From contig JAUIRK010000875.1 of NCBI GenBank assembly GCA_030549495.1, positions 337,501 to 401,500 of the forward strand: a stretch of DNA of 64,000 nt. Direction: 5' to 3'. This DNA is from Nectonema munidae. Taxonomy: Eukaryota > Nematomorpha > Nectonematoida > Nectonematidae. The translations under genes were made by a program, and so were the position numbers. Within the stretch, counting starts at the first letter, position 1; each line of letters starts with the position of its first letter. This document shows positions 37,328 through 49,085 of this stretch, in pieces. A model generated the notes under the pieces. That model was not told where the DNA came from and did not search any database. It worked only from the letters and a program-made list of their open reading frames with translations.

Positions 37328-40226
37328 CAGTGGTTCCCAACCGGGGGTCCATGGACTTTCAAGGGGTCAATGGAAATTCTACTTCAAACTACTTATGCTG
37401 AATCTTCTATAATATACTTCTATTTTCCAAATCAATATAAATATATATATTTAGAGCTTTTTTAAATAAATATTTTCTTCCCTTTTTTAAAGTTTTATAT
37501 TTTGAATGTTTATATATGCTTTTTATTAGTTACAATATTTTTGAAAAATTTATATTCAAATTTTATGTATAATTATAAATATTATTTTGGTTAGCAAGTA
37601 AGTCGTTATTTTTATATATTGAATTTTTGTGTTTACAACCATTAACATTAAAGATTATAAATTTCATTAAAATTATCAACTTATAAAATAATCTTTTATG
37701 GGTGTGCTATAAAAAGTTGTGTTCTCGTATTTTTTTGCATTCCCTTCCCATTTTTGTATTCGTTTATAAATCTTAAATCACAAAATGCACTAATTTTTCA
37801 CTCTTGTTAGTGTTATATGTTAACCTTAAATTTTAACTACCAATTAAATTTTTTTTTATTTTCTCCTTTTCACTAACAGATCGCGCATAATGTCGATTAA
37901 TATTAAAAAGAGAAAGTTTTAGGAAGATTATCTTCAGTGGGGATTTACTTTGATTCAAAAAAATAATGTAGATCTCCCACAGTGTGAGCGTTCTGGGAAA
38001 TGATTCACTGAAGCCTTCAAAATTACAACTTCACCTGACGAGATGCCATCCTGAGTATGCAAGCAAGGAAAAGGATTTCTTCAAAAGGAAAGCTGGTGAC
38101 TTGAAGAGACAAAAACTTGATGCTCTCAAGAGAAGAGAAGGAACATAGTTGAAGCATCATACCGAGTCGCTTACTTAGTACCCCGCAAAAAAACACACAC
38201 AATTGCTGAAGAATTGATTCTACCTTGTGCAAAAGAAATGGTTTGATTGGTTATTGGAAAAGAAGCAGCACAGAAACTGACTGATATACCTATTTCGAAT
38301 AATACGAAACAGCGAAGAATCAGCGACATGACAGTTGATGTGAAAGAACAAATTATTGAAGAGATAAAAACATCCCCCATTTTTGCTATACAGGTCGATG
38401 AATCCACTGATGTATCAATGGCATGCCAGCTGTTGGTTTATTGCGGATACCTGTTCAGAGGCACAATCAAAGAGGAATTTCTTTGTTGTAAAAATCTTGA
38501 AACGTCAAGTACGGCCACTGATGTGATTAATGCTGTATCATCGTTTTTCGAGCAGCATAGTTTGAGTTGGAATAATCTTGTTGGAATCACAACTGATGGA
38601 GCTTCAACTATGCTTGGGTCGAGGTCATGTTTCCAGGCAAAAGTAAAATCCAACGCACCAAATGCAGTTGGTGTGCACTGCTTCATTCATTGGGAGGCTC
38701 TCGCTTCTAAATCACTTCATTCTTTCAATGTTCAAAGGTATTGCCAAGGTCGTGGACTATGTTAAAATCTCTGCCCTCAGCACAAGACTGTTCCAGCAAC
38801 TGTGCCATGACATGGAATCCGAACATAGTTCTTTGCTCTTTTATACTTCCGTCAGATGGTTGTCTGTAGGAAGATTTTTGTCCCGCTTCTTTTCTCTTCC
38901 CGAAAACCTTGAAATGTTTCTAGAAAAAATATGAGCTGTTGGATATTTTGAAATCTGAAAAATTTGAGCTCCGTCTGGCTTATCTTGTAGACATATTTGA
39001 AATATTGAACCAGCTGAACTTAAAACTCCAGCGAAAAGTATGCTCAACCACTGTGACTCAATACTAGCATTTTTGGCGAAATTGAAGCTGTATAAGAATA
39101 GAGTGAGTTTAGGAAAATTTATGATGTTTCCATTATTGAGTGAAATTCTTGCTGGTGGTCACGTCCCAAGCACTTTATCCAAGGAAATCATGGATCACTT
39201 GTCTCAGCTAAACGATAAATATAGCCGATACTTTTCTGACTTAAGCCCTAAAAATGCAGAATTAGCAAAACAGTTTTTATGTCAAATTGACGATGTGTTG
39301 GAAGAGTTCATTTAGCTTATCCACGATTCAACAGCCAAGAATTTGTTCCTATCAAACTCCTTGCCTAGCTTCTGGTGTTCAATGATGGAATCATATCCAA
39401 AAATTAGTTATCTAGCCGTTCGAGTTCTTTTGTCTTTTGCTTCAACCTATCTGTGCGAAAGTGGGTTTTCTGCATTACTGGTAATAAAAACAAAATCAAG
39501 GAACAAGCTGTCTGTGGAAGATGACTTTAGGTATGTCATATTACATTAATATAGTATCTTAATCACATCAATTCATTACTTACCTACATATAACCTTAAT
39601 ACTTTTCATAAGTTTTAATAAAGTTAAGTTTATACTAATTGATGCCTTCTTTACCCACTCAAGGTGTGCACTGGCTGTCACTGAGCCAAGGATTCATGAA
39701 CTGGTTGCTCAAAAACAACAACAAAAGTCCCATTAAGAAGGAAGTATAAACGGATGCTTTTTTTGCAACCAATAAGGAATTTCATTCTCTGCTCTTTTGT
39801 TATTTTTTTGTGTTTTATTTATACAGGTTATATGATATTTTTATTCAAATATGGCATAATAATATATCTTATATATTAACAAAACATATAAATATATTTC
39901 ATATATGATTTTTATATTATATGTTGTTTTGTTTTTTGCCTGCAATATCTACCTATCTACAATATAACATGAAATATCCACCTACACTCTGCAATTATAA
40001 CATTTTAAAATATTATTTTTGCTTTGTATTTTACTCTTATAAAAATGCTTTACGATTTCTCTGATTTCATATGAATAAGCATACGATTTAATCAAATGAT
40101 TACAATCATTTTTTGCATAAAAATTTTGATTAATTTTGTTGGCTCAAACTATTCAGTTGTAGGGGTCCACAGGTAAAAAAGTGACTGAAAAAGGGGGAAC
40201 GGGATAAAAAAGGTTGGGAACCACTG
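37328..40226 (+). mobile_element. ZBED5-like hAT transposon, nearly full length, broken
   Basis: 2.9 kb with perfect 15-bp inverted ends CAGTGGTTCCCAACC and GGTTGGGAACCACTG. The flanks share GTCTAGA (37318-37324 and 40227-40233), an imperfect target duplication. The transposase runs from a BED-finger remnant (about 37880-38080: YLQWGF..., then C and H ligands) through IQVDESTDVSMACQLLVY (first catalytic Asp), GITTDGASTMLG (second), HCFIHWEALASKSL, WLSVGRFLSRFF, then RVLLSFASTYLCESGFSALL. It ends RCALAVTEPRIHELVAQK (stop about 39737). At least five stops or frame shifts break it. Confidence 0.93.
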
Positions 40227-40227
40227 G

Positions 40228-40365
40228 TCTAGATTCTTGGGTTTGGATTCCATTAGCTATTGGGTTCGAATCTAGCATCAACCCATTTTTTGTTCATAGT
40301 TCGACACATTTGATACAAGTGTGCCTTCTAGATGAAAATACCCTAACTAAAGGTACACTAACGTG
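40228..40365 (+). mobile_element. Diverged tRNA-derived SINE
   Basis: It contains the B box GGGTTCGAATCTAG, GTTCATAGTTCGACAC, then GTGCCTTCTAGATGAAAATA and CCCTAAC...AGGTACA, the same order as the tail of the SINE at 17160 but on the + strand. It directly abuts the hAT right end, so the hAT may have landed in or beside it. Confidence 0.6.
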
Positions 40366-41774
40366 TTATCTTTTAATTAAAGTGACCCCTTTGAAAAAAG
40401 TCAAATGCACTCTTCTTCCAAAATTTGGCTCCTGAATTGATCCCAGCTTGGTTCCATTTGATTTCATATCCGACATTTTATTTTTTAAATAATTAAAAGA
40501 ATATAGTGAAAAATCTAAAATGGCACCCCTCACTGATAGGGTTATTATCGACACAAAAATCATTGGATATAATTCGATACAATAACACATAGAAATGTTC
40601 AAATCTAATACCACTCAAAAAGATTTTTAGAAATTTAATCGTAGTAAGTCCTATCAAAAATTCATAGATATAGGAATCTAAACTCATTATTATTCCAGGT
40701 TCGATTCTCCCGGTCTTTCCATTCTACGAAAACCAGAAAATAGCCTCTCGTACTGCATAACTATACCTTGATATAAAGTAGCTTATAAGAATTTATATTT
40801 GAAATAGATAAAAACAGCTTGATGTAAAAACCTTGGAAGTCTTCAGAGGAAGAAAAACTTTCCTTCAATTATTTCTTTTTTTCGAAGCTTTATGATACCC
40901 CTTCCCACAATGATTATTCAGACTCGCATCCCGGTTGTCTCCCAACACAACGCACCATTTTACATTTTTGTATACAGACTACTTAGACCCTTAAACAACT
41001 ATTTTAATGAGAAACTTTGAAACAAAATTGGAGCCAAAAAATATCTTGCTGGGAAAGAAATAATTTTTTTGATTTTTTTTTTTATATATTCCAATTTTTT
41101 TTCCCATTTTTCAATGGAATATTTTTTAATTACAAAATTTTCTAAATTTTGAATATCAATGAAAAGGAAAACCAAACCAGTCTGATTCCTTCAATTGAAA
41201 CCAAAATAATCAAGTGGTGGGTGAATTTTGGAAGACTTACATTATTCCCATTTAGAGTGATTATTTCGCTTAAAAGTAAAAGCGAGCATCAGTGGTTGAA
41301 ATTGGATCAAATTAGTACCGCCACATTGGCGTTGTGTGCTGAAAGTTGTTGAATTTAGCAAAAATATCAGCTAAATAAGAAACATCTTACTTAAAGTCTA
41401 CCGAAATGGAGAATTTTAAAAGCTGAGAAAATAAGCCCATGCATTTTCGTTTGAGATACACACATTTTGGGCACAAAAGGTCCTTTATTTTTTATTGGAT
41501 AGAAAAATTAAGGAAATAATATAAGGGATGAATGGTAACGATCATGCGTATTCATTACAACGGAGATCATTTGTTTAGACTAGTTTTTTCCGTGTGCCCA
41601 GGCACATTGGTACGCCTAACAAAATTCTCAAATGGGACTCATAAATTTTTGATACTCAAAACTATTGAATTTTGCATCCCCATACCGCATATTGGGCCTA
41701 TGAATTCACGCTTGTTTTTAAAAGACACTTATAACAAGTACGGCTCTTGTGACTAAAAATTTCTATAATATTGA
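40366..41774. other. No recognised gene
   Basis: 40497-40545 (CACCCCTCACTGATAGGGTT) resembles, inverted, the TTAACCCTATCAGTAACGGG start at 2831 and may be a decayed MITE end. Otherwise nothing is recognised. Confidence 0.4.
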
Positions 41775-41885
41775 ACAGTATAGGGAATCATACATAAATG
41801 ACATCCCTCAACATTTTTACGTTTTGAACACCCTTCCCCCTCCTCCGCCCTATCGTTATTTTTATCCCTCCTGCTGTATTTTTAA
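41775..41885 (-). repeat. Dispersed repeat, copy 2 (reverse)
   Basis: This is the reverse complement of 23701-23810 with moderate divergence, including ATGACATCCCTCAACATTTT and CCCTCCTGCTGTATTTTTAA. It directly abuts the SINE at 41890. Confidence 0.6.
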
Positions 41886-41889
41886 TGCA

Positions 41890-42029
41890 GGTAAAGGTAC
41901 CGTAGGGTGTTTTCATCGAGAAGGCACAATTGCGCCTCTTGCATCGAACTATGAGGAAAATAGACTTGATGCGGGATCGAACCCAAGACTCTGGGTTATC
42001 GAAACCCAGTAACTAATCTTACTCACGCC
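41890..42029 (-). mobile_element. tRNA-derived SINE, body and part of head
   Basis: The same family as 17160 and 51999, with B box GGTTCGATCCC (minus strand). The head is interrupted at CTCACGCC by the MITE at 42030; the first few head bases resume at 42464. Confidence 0.85.
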
Positions 42030-42455
42030 CCGTGGCGTTTTTAAGGGGCACCGGGGGCCATGCCCCCCCCCCCCCCCGTTTTTTGGCTGGACCCCATGTT
42101 GGCCCCTCCACATCAAATACCTATTTTACTGGATTTAAAATTTACTAGAAACTTTTTATAATTTAATTTTTTTGAGTGGATTTTCATCCAGGGGAAGAAA
42201 TATCTCTCTGACGGGTGAATCTTAGACCAATAGCACTCTTAATTTGAGGTCTCTGCTGGCATCGGAACGTGAGAGCACCACCCAAATTGATTATAAAAAA
42301 CTAAAGTTTCAGAATTCTAAATATCGATATAAGTAATTCTCATGAAAAAATTGATAAGTTTTGAATTTTTTAGTTTTAAACCTATTTCTTTACAACTTTT
42401 AAAAAATTTGACCTTGTTTGGCCCCCTCACTTTTGAAAATCTAGAACCGCCACTG
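42030..42455. mobile_element. hAT-type MITE inserted into a SINE
   Basis: 426 bp with ends CCGTGGCGTTTTTAAG and AGAACCGCCACTG and the perfect 8-bp duplication CTCACGCC (42022-42029 and 42456-42463). A 15-C run lies at 42063-42077. It belongs to the same CAGxGGCG family as the elements at 10161, 27926 and 30239. Confidence 0.92.
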
Positions 42456-42570
42456 CTCACGCCCCCAAAAATACATGGAAAGGGGAGGAAAGCAAGCCTC
42501 ATACGGTATCGAACCCAAGAGTTTGAGTTAAGAATCCAGCATATAACATACCATATCAACCCCTCTCTAA
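42456..42570 (-). mobile_element. Second tRNA-like SINE head
   Basis: On the minus strand GGGGTTGATATGGTATGTTA precedes the B box GGTTCGATACC. Between this head and the MITE are the outer bases of the interrupted SINE. The tail is short (GGAAAGGGGAGG region) and unlike the first family. Confidence 0.55.
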
Positions 42571-43546
42571 TACAGAGAATCTAGAATTCGTTTCCTCCTC
42601 CCAAGCCCCAGTAGGGAACGTCATATATGTATGATCCTTAGTTCCAAATTCTAGATAATCAAGATCTAAAAAGAGAAAGTTTTTCGGAAGTTTATCTTCT
42701 TTCCAATATACGCAATTTTATTCCCAACTTTTCTTTGCAAGCTTTTATTAAAATGCTTGAATATCGAAAAATAGAAACTACATTTTTAACCCAAAATACC
42801 ACTCTCCGCTGATTTTGACCATTCAAATTTGTTTCTCAATTTGCACAAAAGTTGGCAAGTGCTCAACCAATTTCTAAATGAGCCTGAAGCGTATTGTCGG
42901 GGTTAGCGTTCGTGTAGAAGTGGCATTCGTGTTAGTAGGTTTAGTTTTAGTGCATTCGTGCATTTACATATACATCATATTTTTTGACTTGACACGAACT
43001 TTCCTATTTGTTTGTATTAAATACACGTCTGATACCAAAAACTATATATGTATCGTTCTACTACATTGAAAATGGGAGCTAGCGATTTTAGGAAATGTCA
43101 GAAAATTTGAAGAGATAATAGAAGGATGAATAATTTATCCAATTTTATAGTTGAAAAGCCACCCTTTTCATTGATAGGGTAGGAGTCTTTGTAGATGTTC
43201 TAAATTAAAGAGAGGTTTTTTCAAACTGCGCAAAATTGATAGGATAAAATTGTTAGCACCTCCCATTTAGTGTATACCGCAATGTACGTCTTTTGTTAAC
43301 ATATCCCACTGAAGAGAAGCTGATCATTTAAATCCGGTTTGAAGAAATATTTATTTAAAAAAATATAATTTGTGCTCTTTCTGTAATTATCAAAAAAACT
43401 TGTAGAATAATTTTTTTTATTTTACTTATGCTAAAGTTTTAATGCTCGTTTGCATGCAAAAGCACGCTACTAGGCTAGAATGATTTAAATTCTCTGCAAT
43501 AAAGGAGAAATTAGAAATATTTTTATTTATTCACGTAAAAAGCAAA
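42571..43546. other. 3' flank of the tyrosyl-tRNA synthetase gene
   Basis: No exon recognised. On the minus strand AATAAA (43527-43522) about 20 bp past the synthetase stop is a plausible polyadenylation signal. Confidence 0.45.
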
Positions 43547-44956
43547 TCAAATCCACTTAATAATGGAGAAAAACTTTTTTCCATACTTTACGCATGTAAT
43601 GTTATTTGGTAGGACATGCTCATCGAATGAAAAGGCTGAATTTTCATAAATTTCAACCAAATTAATCTTGCATAGGCCTTTACGCATGATTTCTTCCAGT
43701 TGATCAATGGAGCTATCTAAATCACAGTCGCGAAGAACATCTGATATCAAAGCATACTTGCTCGCCTCATACTTCAGGCGATGAGTGACGGCGTTGTCCA
43801 GTAGCAAGCAAGTCGTGGGATCACGCAAGAGAGAAGTGACTTCATTGCCATGATGTAAATTGTTGTAGAGTATATCGGAGCAGAGCGTAGCTTTTCTCAA
43901 GCCTTCTTCGCCATGCACAAGTCTTGTTACTTCTTTCGCCAAGAAATGCTGACCCAGTCGTTGCTCTGGACAAACTTTTGCTTTATCACAAACGTCTTTT
44001 ATCGTAGTCAACGGCAAAAATGTCAGATACTTCAGATAGGACTCAACGCTCTCATCTGATAAGCGCAGAAAATACTGGTAGAAGTTGAAGAAGGTCGTTT
44101 TCTCGCTGTCCAGCCACAAAACTTTGCTTGTATCGCTTTTGCCCATTTTTTTGCCTGTATTCGTCGTGAGTAGCGGGGTAGTGATGCCGAGTGGGAAAAC
44201 TTTTTCAACTTTTCTAATGAAGTCAAAACCGATCCTGATGTTTCCAAACTGATCATTCCCTCCCACTTGAATTAGTGTATTGAAATTTTTGAATAAATAA
44301 AACCAATCATACGCTTGCAAAACTTGGTAGTAAAATTGGGCTAAGGAAACTCCTTGATCCATCTGAAGCCTATTTTGTATGTATACCCTTCCAAGCAGGG
44401 TCCCTAATCTGAAAAACGATCCGTATTCACGCAAAAAATCTAAATGATTTATGTTTTCCTGCCATGAAGAATTATCAATTATTTGGATATTCTGGTCATT
44501 TACTTCGATGAAGTAGTTCTCACGCATAAAAGTGCTATACCTACAAAGAAGTTTGTGTAGCAGCTCTTTGATAGAAGCGGCGTTCTTATTTATCTCATTT
44601 AAAGGAATCAAGTCTCGCTCTTCTAACTTTTCACTTGGATCTCCAATTTTAGATGTGGAAGTTCCTATTAAAATGAGGCACTTGAAGTTGTGCATCATAA
44701 AGTGAAATAGACAGTTAATGCCTAATAGATGTCCAATGTGTAGACTCGAGGCTGTAGGATCGATGCCAAGATATACGGAATGCTTCTCAGGGCTCACAAT
44801 CTCCTTAGTATCACAATTAATTTGGGGCAGCGATGACTCTATAAAGTTTCTATCATTCAAGAAGTCTAAAACATGTTGCTTTTTACCTTGAAAAGAGGTT
44901 GAGGATAAAGTGCAGAAGTGTCTTCGAATAAAACATCGGTTAAGTGTAGAAAGCAT
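43547..44956 (-). CDS. YARS2: Mitochondrial tyrosyl-tRNA synthetase
   Basis: A complete single-exon ORF of 469 codons, close to the family length. It charges mitochondrial tRNA-Tyr with tyrosine. The N terminus is basic with Ser/Thr (MLSTLNRCFIRRHFCTLSST), a likely mitochondrial presequence. Class I motifs are clear: VYLGIDPTASSLHIGHLLG (HIGH at 73-76), IGTSTSKIGDPS, YQVLQAYDWFYL, the tyrosine-binding QVGGNDQFGN (230-239) and KKMGKS (KMSKS equivalent, about 270-274). The C-terminal S4-like RNA-binding region ends HVLPNNITCVKYGKKFFSII. No stop or frame shift interrupts it. Lack of introns could mean an intron-poor gene or a retrocopy; no poly(A) remnant or flanking duplication is evident. Confidence 0.97.
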   Translation of the reverse strand: MLSTLNRCFIRRHFCTLSSTSFQGKKQHVLDFLNDRNFIESSLPQINCDTKEIVSPEKHSVYLGIDPTASSLHIGHLLGINCLFHFMMHNFKCLILIGTSTSKIGDPSEKLEERDLIPLNEINKNAASIKELLHKLLCRYSTFMRENYFIEVNDQNIQIIDNSSWQENINHLDFLREYGSFFRLGTLLGRVYIQNRLQMDQGVSLAQFYYQVLQAYDWFYLFKNFNTLIQVGGNDQFGNIRIGFDFIRKVEKVFPLGITTPLLTTNTGKKMGKSDTSKVLWLDSEKTTFFNFYQYFLRLSDESVESYLKYLTFLPLTTIKDVCDKAKVCPEQRLGQHFLAKEVTRLVHGEEGLRKATLCSDILYNNLHHGNEVTSLLRDPTTCLLLDNAVTHRLKYEASKYALISDVLRDCDLDSSIDQLEEIMRKGLCKINLVEIYENSAFSFDEHVLPNNITCVKYGKKFFSIIKWI

Positions 44957-46673
44957 GCCAGACCGTAAAGCCTTGTCGCAACGATTAATTAATGGCGAAA
45001 AAATTGCTATTTTATTTCAAATTAGAAAAATTCATCTTAAAAAATAAATGTAATATAAACTTTTTAAAGATAAAATGATTAATCCTATTATGCCTGTGCC
45101 CATATGTACTGATAGGAAAAAATATTCTGAAAAAAACGCGCAACGAATGGAAGTGGAAGCACAATCCATTGAATATAACGTAGAGTGTGCTACACCACTA
45201 TTATGCATAATATGAGGCAGAGGAATTAATTTTGTCTAAAAACGTTGAGTACCAATAATTTTGGCGCGTACAGATATTATAACTTTTTATATCTTTTATC
45301 AACACAAATTCAAAAAAAAATTGTACCTAAAAAAGTCCATACTTACATTTTTTTTACAAATATGAAGAATGAATACATTGATACAACATTTTTAGAGTGA
45401 ATGCAATTAAAAAAAAATTACTCCCCCCCCCCTCCTCAACCGAAATAATTTCAAGAATGTGCGCCCATAGTATAATATATATAAATCAAAATTCAAATAT
45501 CAATGCCGCTTAAAGATGTATGATTCAAAAATCAGAATAAATGTCCTTTAAGGGTTGTTTGAAGGCAGAGGACAAAATCATAAAAATTAGGGCATGTCCT
45601 ACCAAATCAGGACTTCAGGTAATCCAATTTTATATCTCAAATACATTACGATTGCAACCAATAGTTTTAGTATAGATTTCCAATATGGCTCATGGGGACC
45701 AGAGTCGTCGACAGAAAATATTGAGTGATCCATGAATTATACAAATTATTCAAAAGTTTTTTGCATAAGTCTCAATTTAAGATAAATTTGCCAGCATTTT
45801 CTTTTATTGAAATCAAATTTGGTCTGAAATTGTTGATTGAAGAAAATAAAAAACTTAACTAAGTTCATAATTAAATTTTGTGTGAATTTAATTCGTTTAA
45901 AAGGAAAAAAACCCTTTATAAATATTTATTAATTTTATATTAATATTTTCTATATTATTTCAGTTATTTGTAATTTCAAACTACAAACTTAAAATTTTTG
46001 ACGAAGTTTGTGCGTTTACCTTTCTTTAAAGTAAAGATCTTCCAATGAAAAATCTCTGTAATTTTTCTGGTCCATGTGTCAAAAAGGTTGAGCAAATCTG
46101 GTATACCAGATAATACTTTCAATGAATTTATTTCATAAACAGTTTACAAATGTTTATATTTAGACAGCAAGGAAGAGCGAGGAATTAGCTTCGTATATAT
46201 TTTACTTCTAATATCAATAAAGTCAAAAACTATAAGAAAAAATATTTTCTTTTTTTTATACCCTAGTTCTCGTTTACCTATGTAGCTTAAAGTGCAAAGT
46301 TATACCCCCAAATAAATGAAATGTTATAAAATCGTTTTATCCATTAATTTTTAAAATAATGCAAAGAGAAGTGGAGCTCTCGAATTCATTATAAATCATA
46401 ATACGATGAAGGGATTATTATGATCAAATACGAATTTTAGTCCATTGTTAGATTTTTGCAAAACTCGCCGCGCAAAAAAGGCATGGTGCATAAATTTTGG
46501 GCGCGGCTCATTTATTTAAAAGTTACTTTAGGGCCGGGCGCAAGTGGGCTCAATATTAGTTAGTTTTAAAAAATCTAAATATTAATTAAGATTTTAAAAT
46601 ATCTTTAATTTTAAGTTTATACGAGGTTAAAATTAAGCAAAAAAGGGTTGAAGTCAATTGTGAATGACCCCTA
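44957..46673. other. Intergenic sequence 5' of YARS2
   Basis: It presumably contains the YARS2 promoter. No other gene is recognised. A C run lies at 45423-45432. Confidence 0.4.
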
Positions 46674-46804
46674 CATAGGCGTAGCCAAACGGAGGCACGA
46701 GGGTCATCTGGTAAAATTTATGGCCCCGGAGAGAAAAATGTTTTATATTGTTATATGCTAGAAAAAAAGTTTGCTTCCGGTACAAATTCCAGGTTACGTC
46801 ACTG
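46674..46804. mobile_element. Short hAT-type MITE
   Basis: 131 bp with inverted ends CATAGGCGTAGCCAAAC and CCAGGTTACGTCACTG, like the CAGxGGCGTAGC family at 30239. No clear target duplication. Confidence 0.6.
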
Positions 46805-47560
46805 AGCTTAAAACTTTTCACTTTTATCAATGATTCTTTAACAAATCTCCATTCTAAATACCCACTGTATGCTGAGAATATACCGCCATTAATTTATTTT
46901 TATAATTCTTCTTTCGGGAGCAAGTAAAGTGGGTTAGGTACTTGACTTCAATGTCACAAGATCGTGAGTAGCAAGTCTTCTTTGATCATAGTTCGACACA
47001 AGCAGTGCAATTACGCATTGTCCACTCTACTGCTGATTTAGAGTTTTAAATATATTTGTGTTTTAATGAGTATTTTTAATAAATGGATATTCAGAGCATA
47101 TTCTGTACTTTTCATTTAGGATTAGTGTGAAGTGGTCGCTTTAGATTAGGAAAAAGTTATGTAAGTATTTTTAAATATTTGATATTTATAAAAATTTATC
47201 AATATCTGAGATAAAGAGGGGGAGGGGTCACTTTACGCCCCCGGCACTTAAACTGACAAATTTAGCCCAGCACTAATAGGGTTAAGTGTATGTCAAAATA
47301 TATTTGAATGACGAATACTTTACTTGTTTTAATTGAGTTTTTTTAATTATTTTTCAGAAATTTAAACTATTGGTGTGAATAATGGAAGTTTCACTTTCTT
47401 TATTATTAAAATTGGTGCAATGAACAGTTTTCAAAAAATTCTTTGTTAGCCATAAATTTTAATTTTAAATTTTTTGTTTTAAATGACTTTGAAAAATTAG
47501 AAGAATTTGAAAAAAGAAAAAAACGTATGTTTTGTTCCTTCTATTCAAAAGTGTTGTATG
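46805..47560. other. Decayed repeats
   Basis: 46915-47030 holds a weak SINE-like piece (GATCATAGTTCGACACAAGC as in the SINE at 40228). 47220-47284 ends GCACTAATAGGGTTAA, a possible TTAA MITE end. No gene is recognised. Confidence 0.4.
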
Positions 47561-48420
47561 CCAAAGTTAAGGATTAACAAAACTAAAATAAATTTAGTTT
47601 CAGAAAGTGGTTTGGTTGAAGGTTTCAGTTATATGTTTTCTTGCAAAAAGGGTTCAACTAAATATTTCAAAGATATGAAAAGTTAATAACAAAAGATTTT
47701 ATAACAAAAATTTGACACATATTCAAATAAAAATATTTTCACTAAAAAAGTTTTAGAAGAAATAAATATTCAAGTTTCAGTTGGAAATGTTCATTCAAAA
47801 GATGTGTAGAAATTTTTAAAGAAAAAAATTCCTAAACATGTACTAACTATTGCTGGCATAATTTTAGTAATAATAATTTAGACAGTTAGATCTATTCATT
47901 GATAATTTTTCATTGGAAACGAATTTTCGGTGAAAAATTAAGTTTTGCTTGAAGATTTTTGTAAAGCAAAAAAACTTATATATATTTTCACAAAAATTTT
48001 TGAAAATTTAATTCAAGAAAAAGAAATAAAATGTAAAGATACTAGTGGTGGATATAAAACTTATAAAGTTCCAAATGTTTTTAAGTTAGACACAAAATCT
48101 AAAAGTACGAGTTTTTTATTACTCAATGATATAAGTAATTTTATATACTATAATAATAATGAAAAATTCGCGAGACAAAGTAACCAAAAAATCTAAAAGA
48201 ATGCGCTGAAATTTGGTAGAAATTCTGTGAAAATCAAAGAAAATTTATAAGGAAGATCCCGCAACGTGGAGAAGCTTATTTTGTTGAGAAATTACAAATT
48301 TTTCATTATCTTGGAGAGTTTGAAGATATTCCTCTTCAATGAACAAGTAATTCTAATAAGAATATGTTTATAATTGTGTAACGAGAATAAACCTCTTTGA
48401 TTGTACAGGTTCAAGATTGG
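47561..48420 (+). pseudogene. Unrecognised decayed coding region
   Basis: The + strand frames read as protein despite very AT-rich codons. The longest (47945-48196) has GGYKTYKVPNVFKLDTKSKS and TSFLLLNDISNF. After a frame change it continues ECAEIWxKFCENQRKIYKED, then PATWRSLF. At least three stops or shifts interrupt it. I do not recognise the family; it may be a transposon protein or a decayed host gene. Confidence 0.4.
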
Positions 48421-48720
48421 TATTCATGATCCGCCCAACAACCTTGATTTTTAAAAATTTTCGCCCACTAAAGTAAAAAGGTGTGTATGGTTTTGAGCTT
48501 TGCAAGGATATAATAAATTCAATTGTAAGGATTTTCGATTGGTAATTTTGTTAAGTTATAGTTAATTAAATCTTCAACATTGTATTAAAAACTAAAGCTA
48601 TTTCAAAAAAAAATTTTAAGATTTGATAAGTAAAAAACAAGAAGGATAGAGAAGTAGAATAGATCTAATTTATGTTGTTATTCGTTATATTATTTTTTAT
48701 CTTAAAAGTCTTTACTTTTT

Positions 48721-48882
48721 ATTACCCTTCAGTCCGACAGTGACACGATTCGTATTCTTGACTAAAACATGAAAAATAATCTTTTTTTTTTTTAAAAAGT
48801 CTTCAAAACATAATTTTAAGAACATGCAATATATGAAAAGATAAAAAATAGGCAAAAAAATTTCTCGGACTGAAAGGGTTAA
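48721..48882. mobile_element. TTAA-type MITE, third family
   Basis: Inverted ends ATTACCCTTCAGTCCGACAG and CTCGGACTGAAAGGGTTAA (ending in TTAA at 48879-48882). The left TTAA has drifted to ATTA. It is about 160 bp and non-coding. Confidence 0.7.
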
Positions 48883-49085
48883 AAAAATCACCAAGAATCG
48901 AACAATAATTATTCCTCATGAATGATCATTTACATATGTGTGTAAGTTAATTGTGAATAGAGATCAGCAAAGATTCCATATATATTTTATTAAAAATAAA
49001 AAAAAAATTAGAAGAAAAAGTGGTTTGCAATATAAATGGATTTTAAAGATAAATATAATCAACTATAACAAAAATGATATTATTT

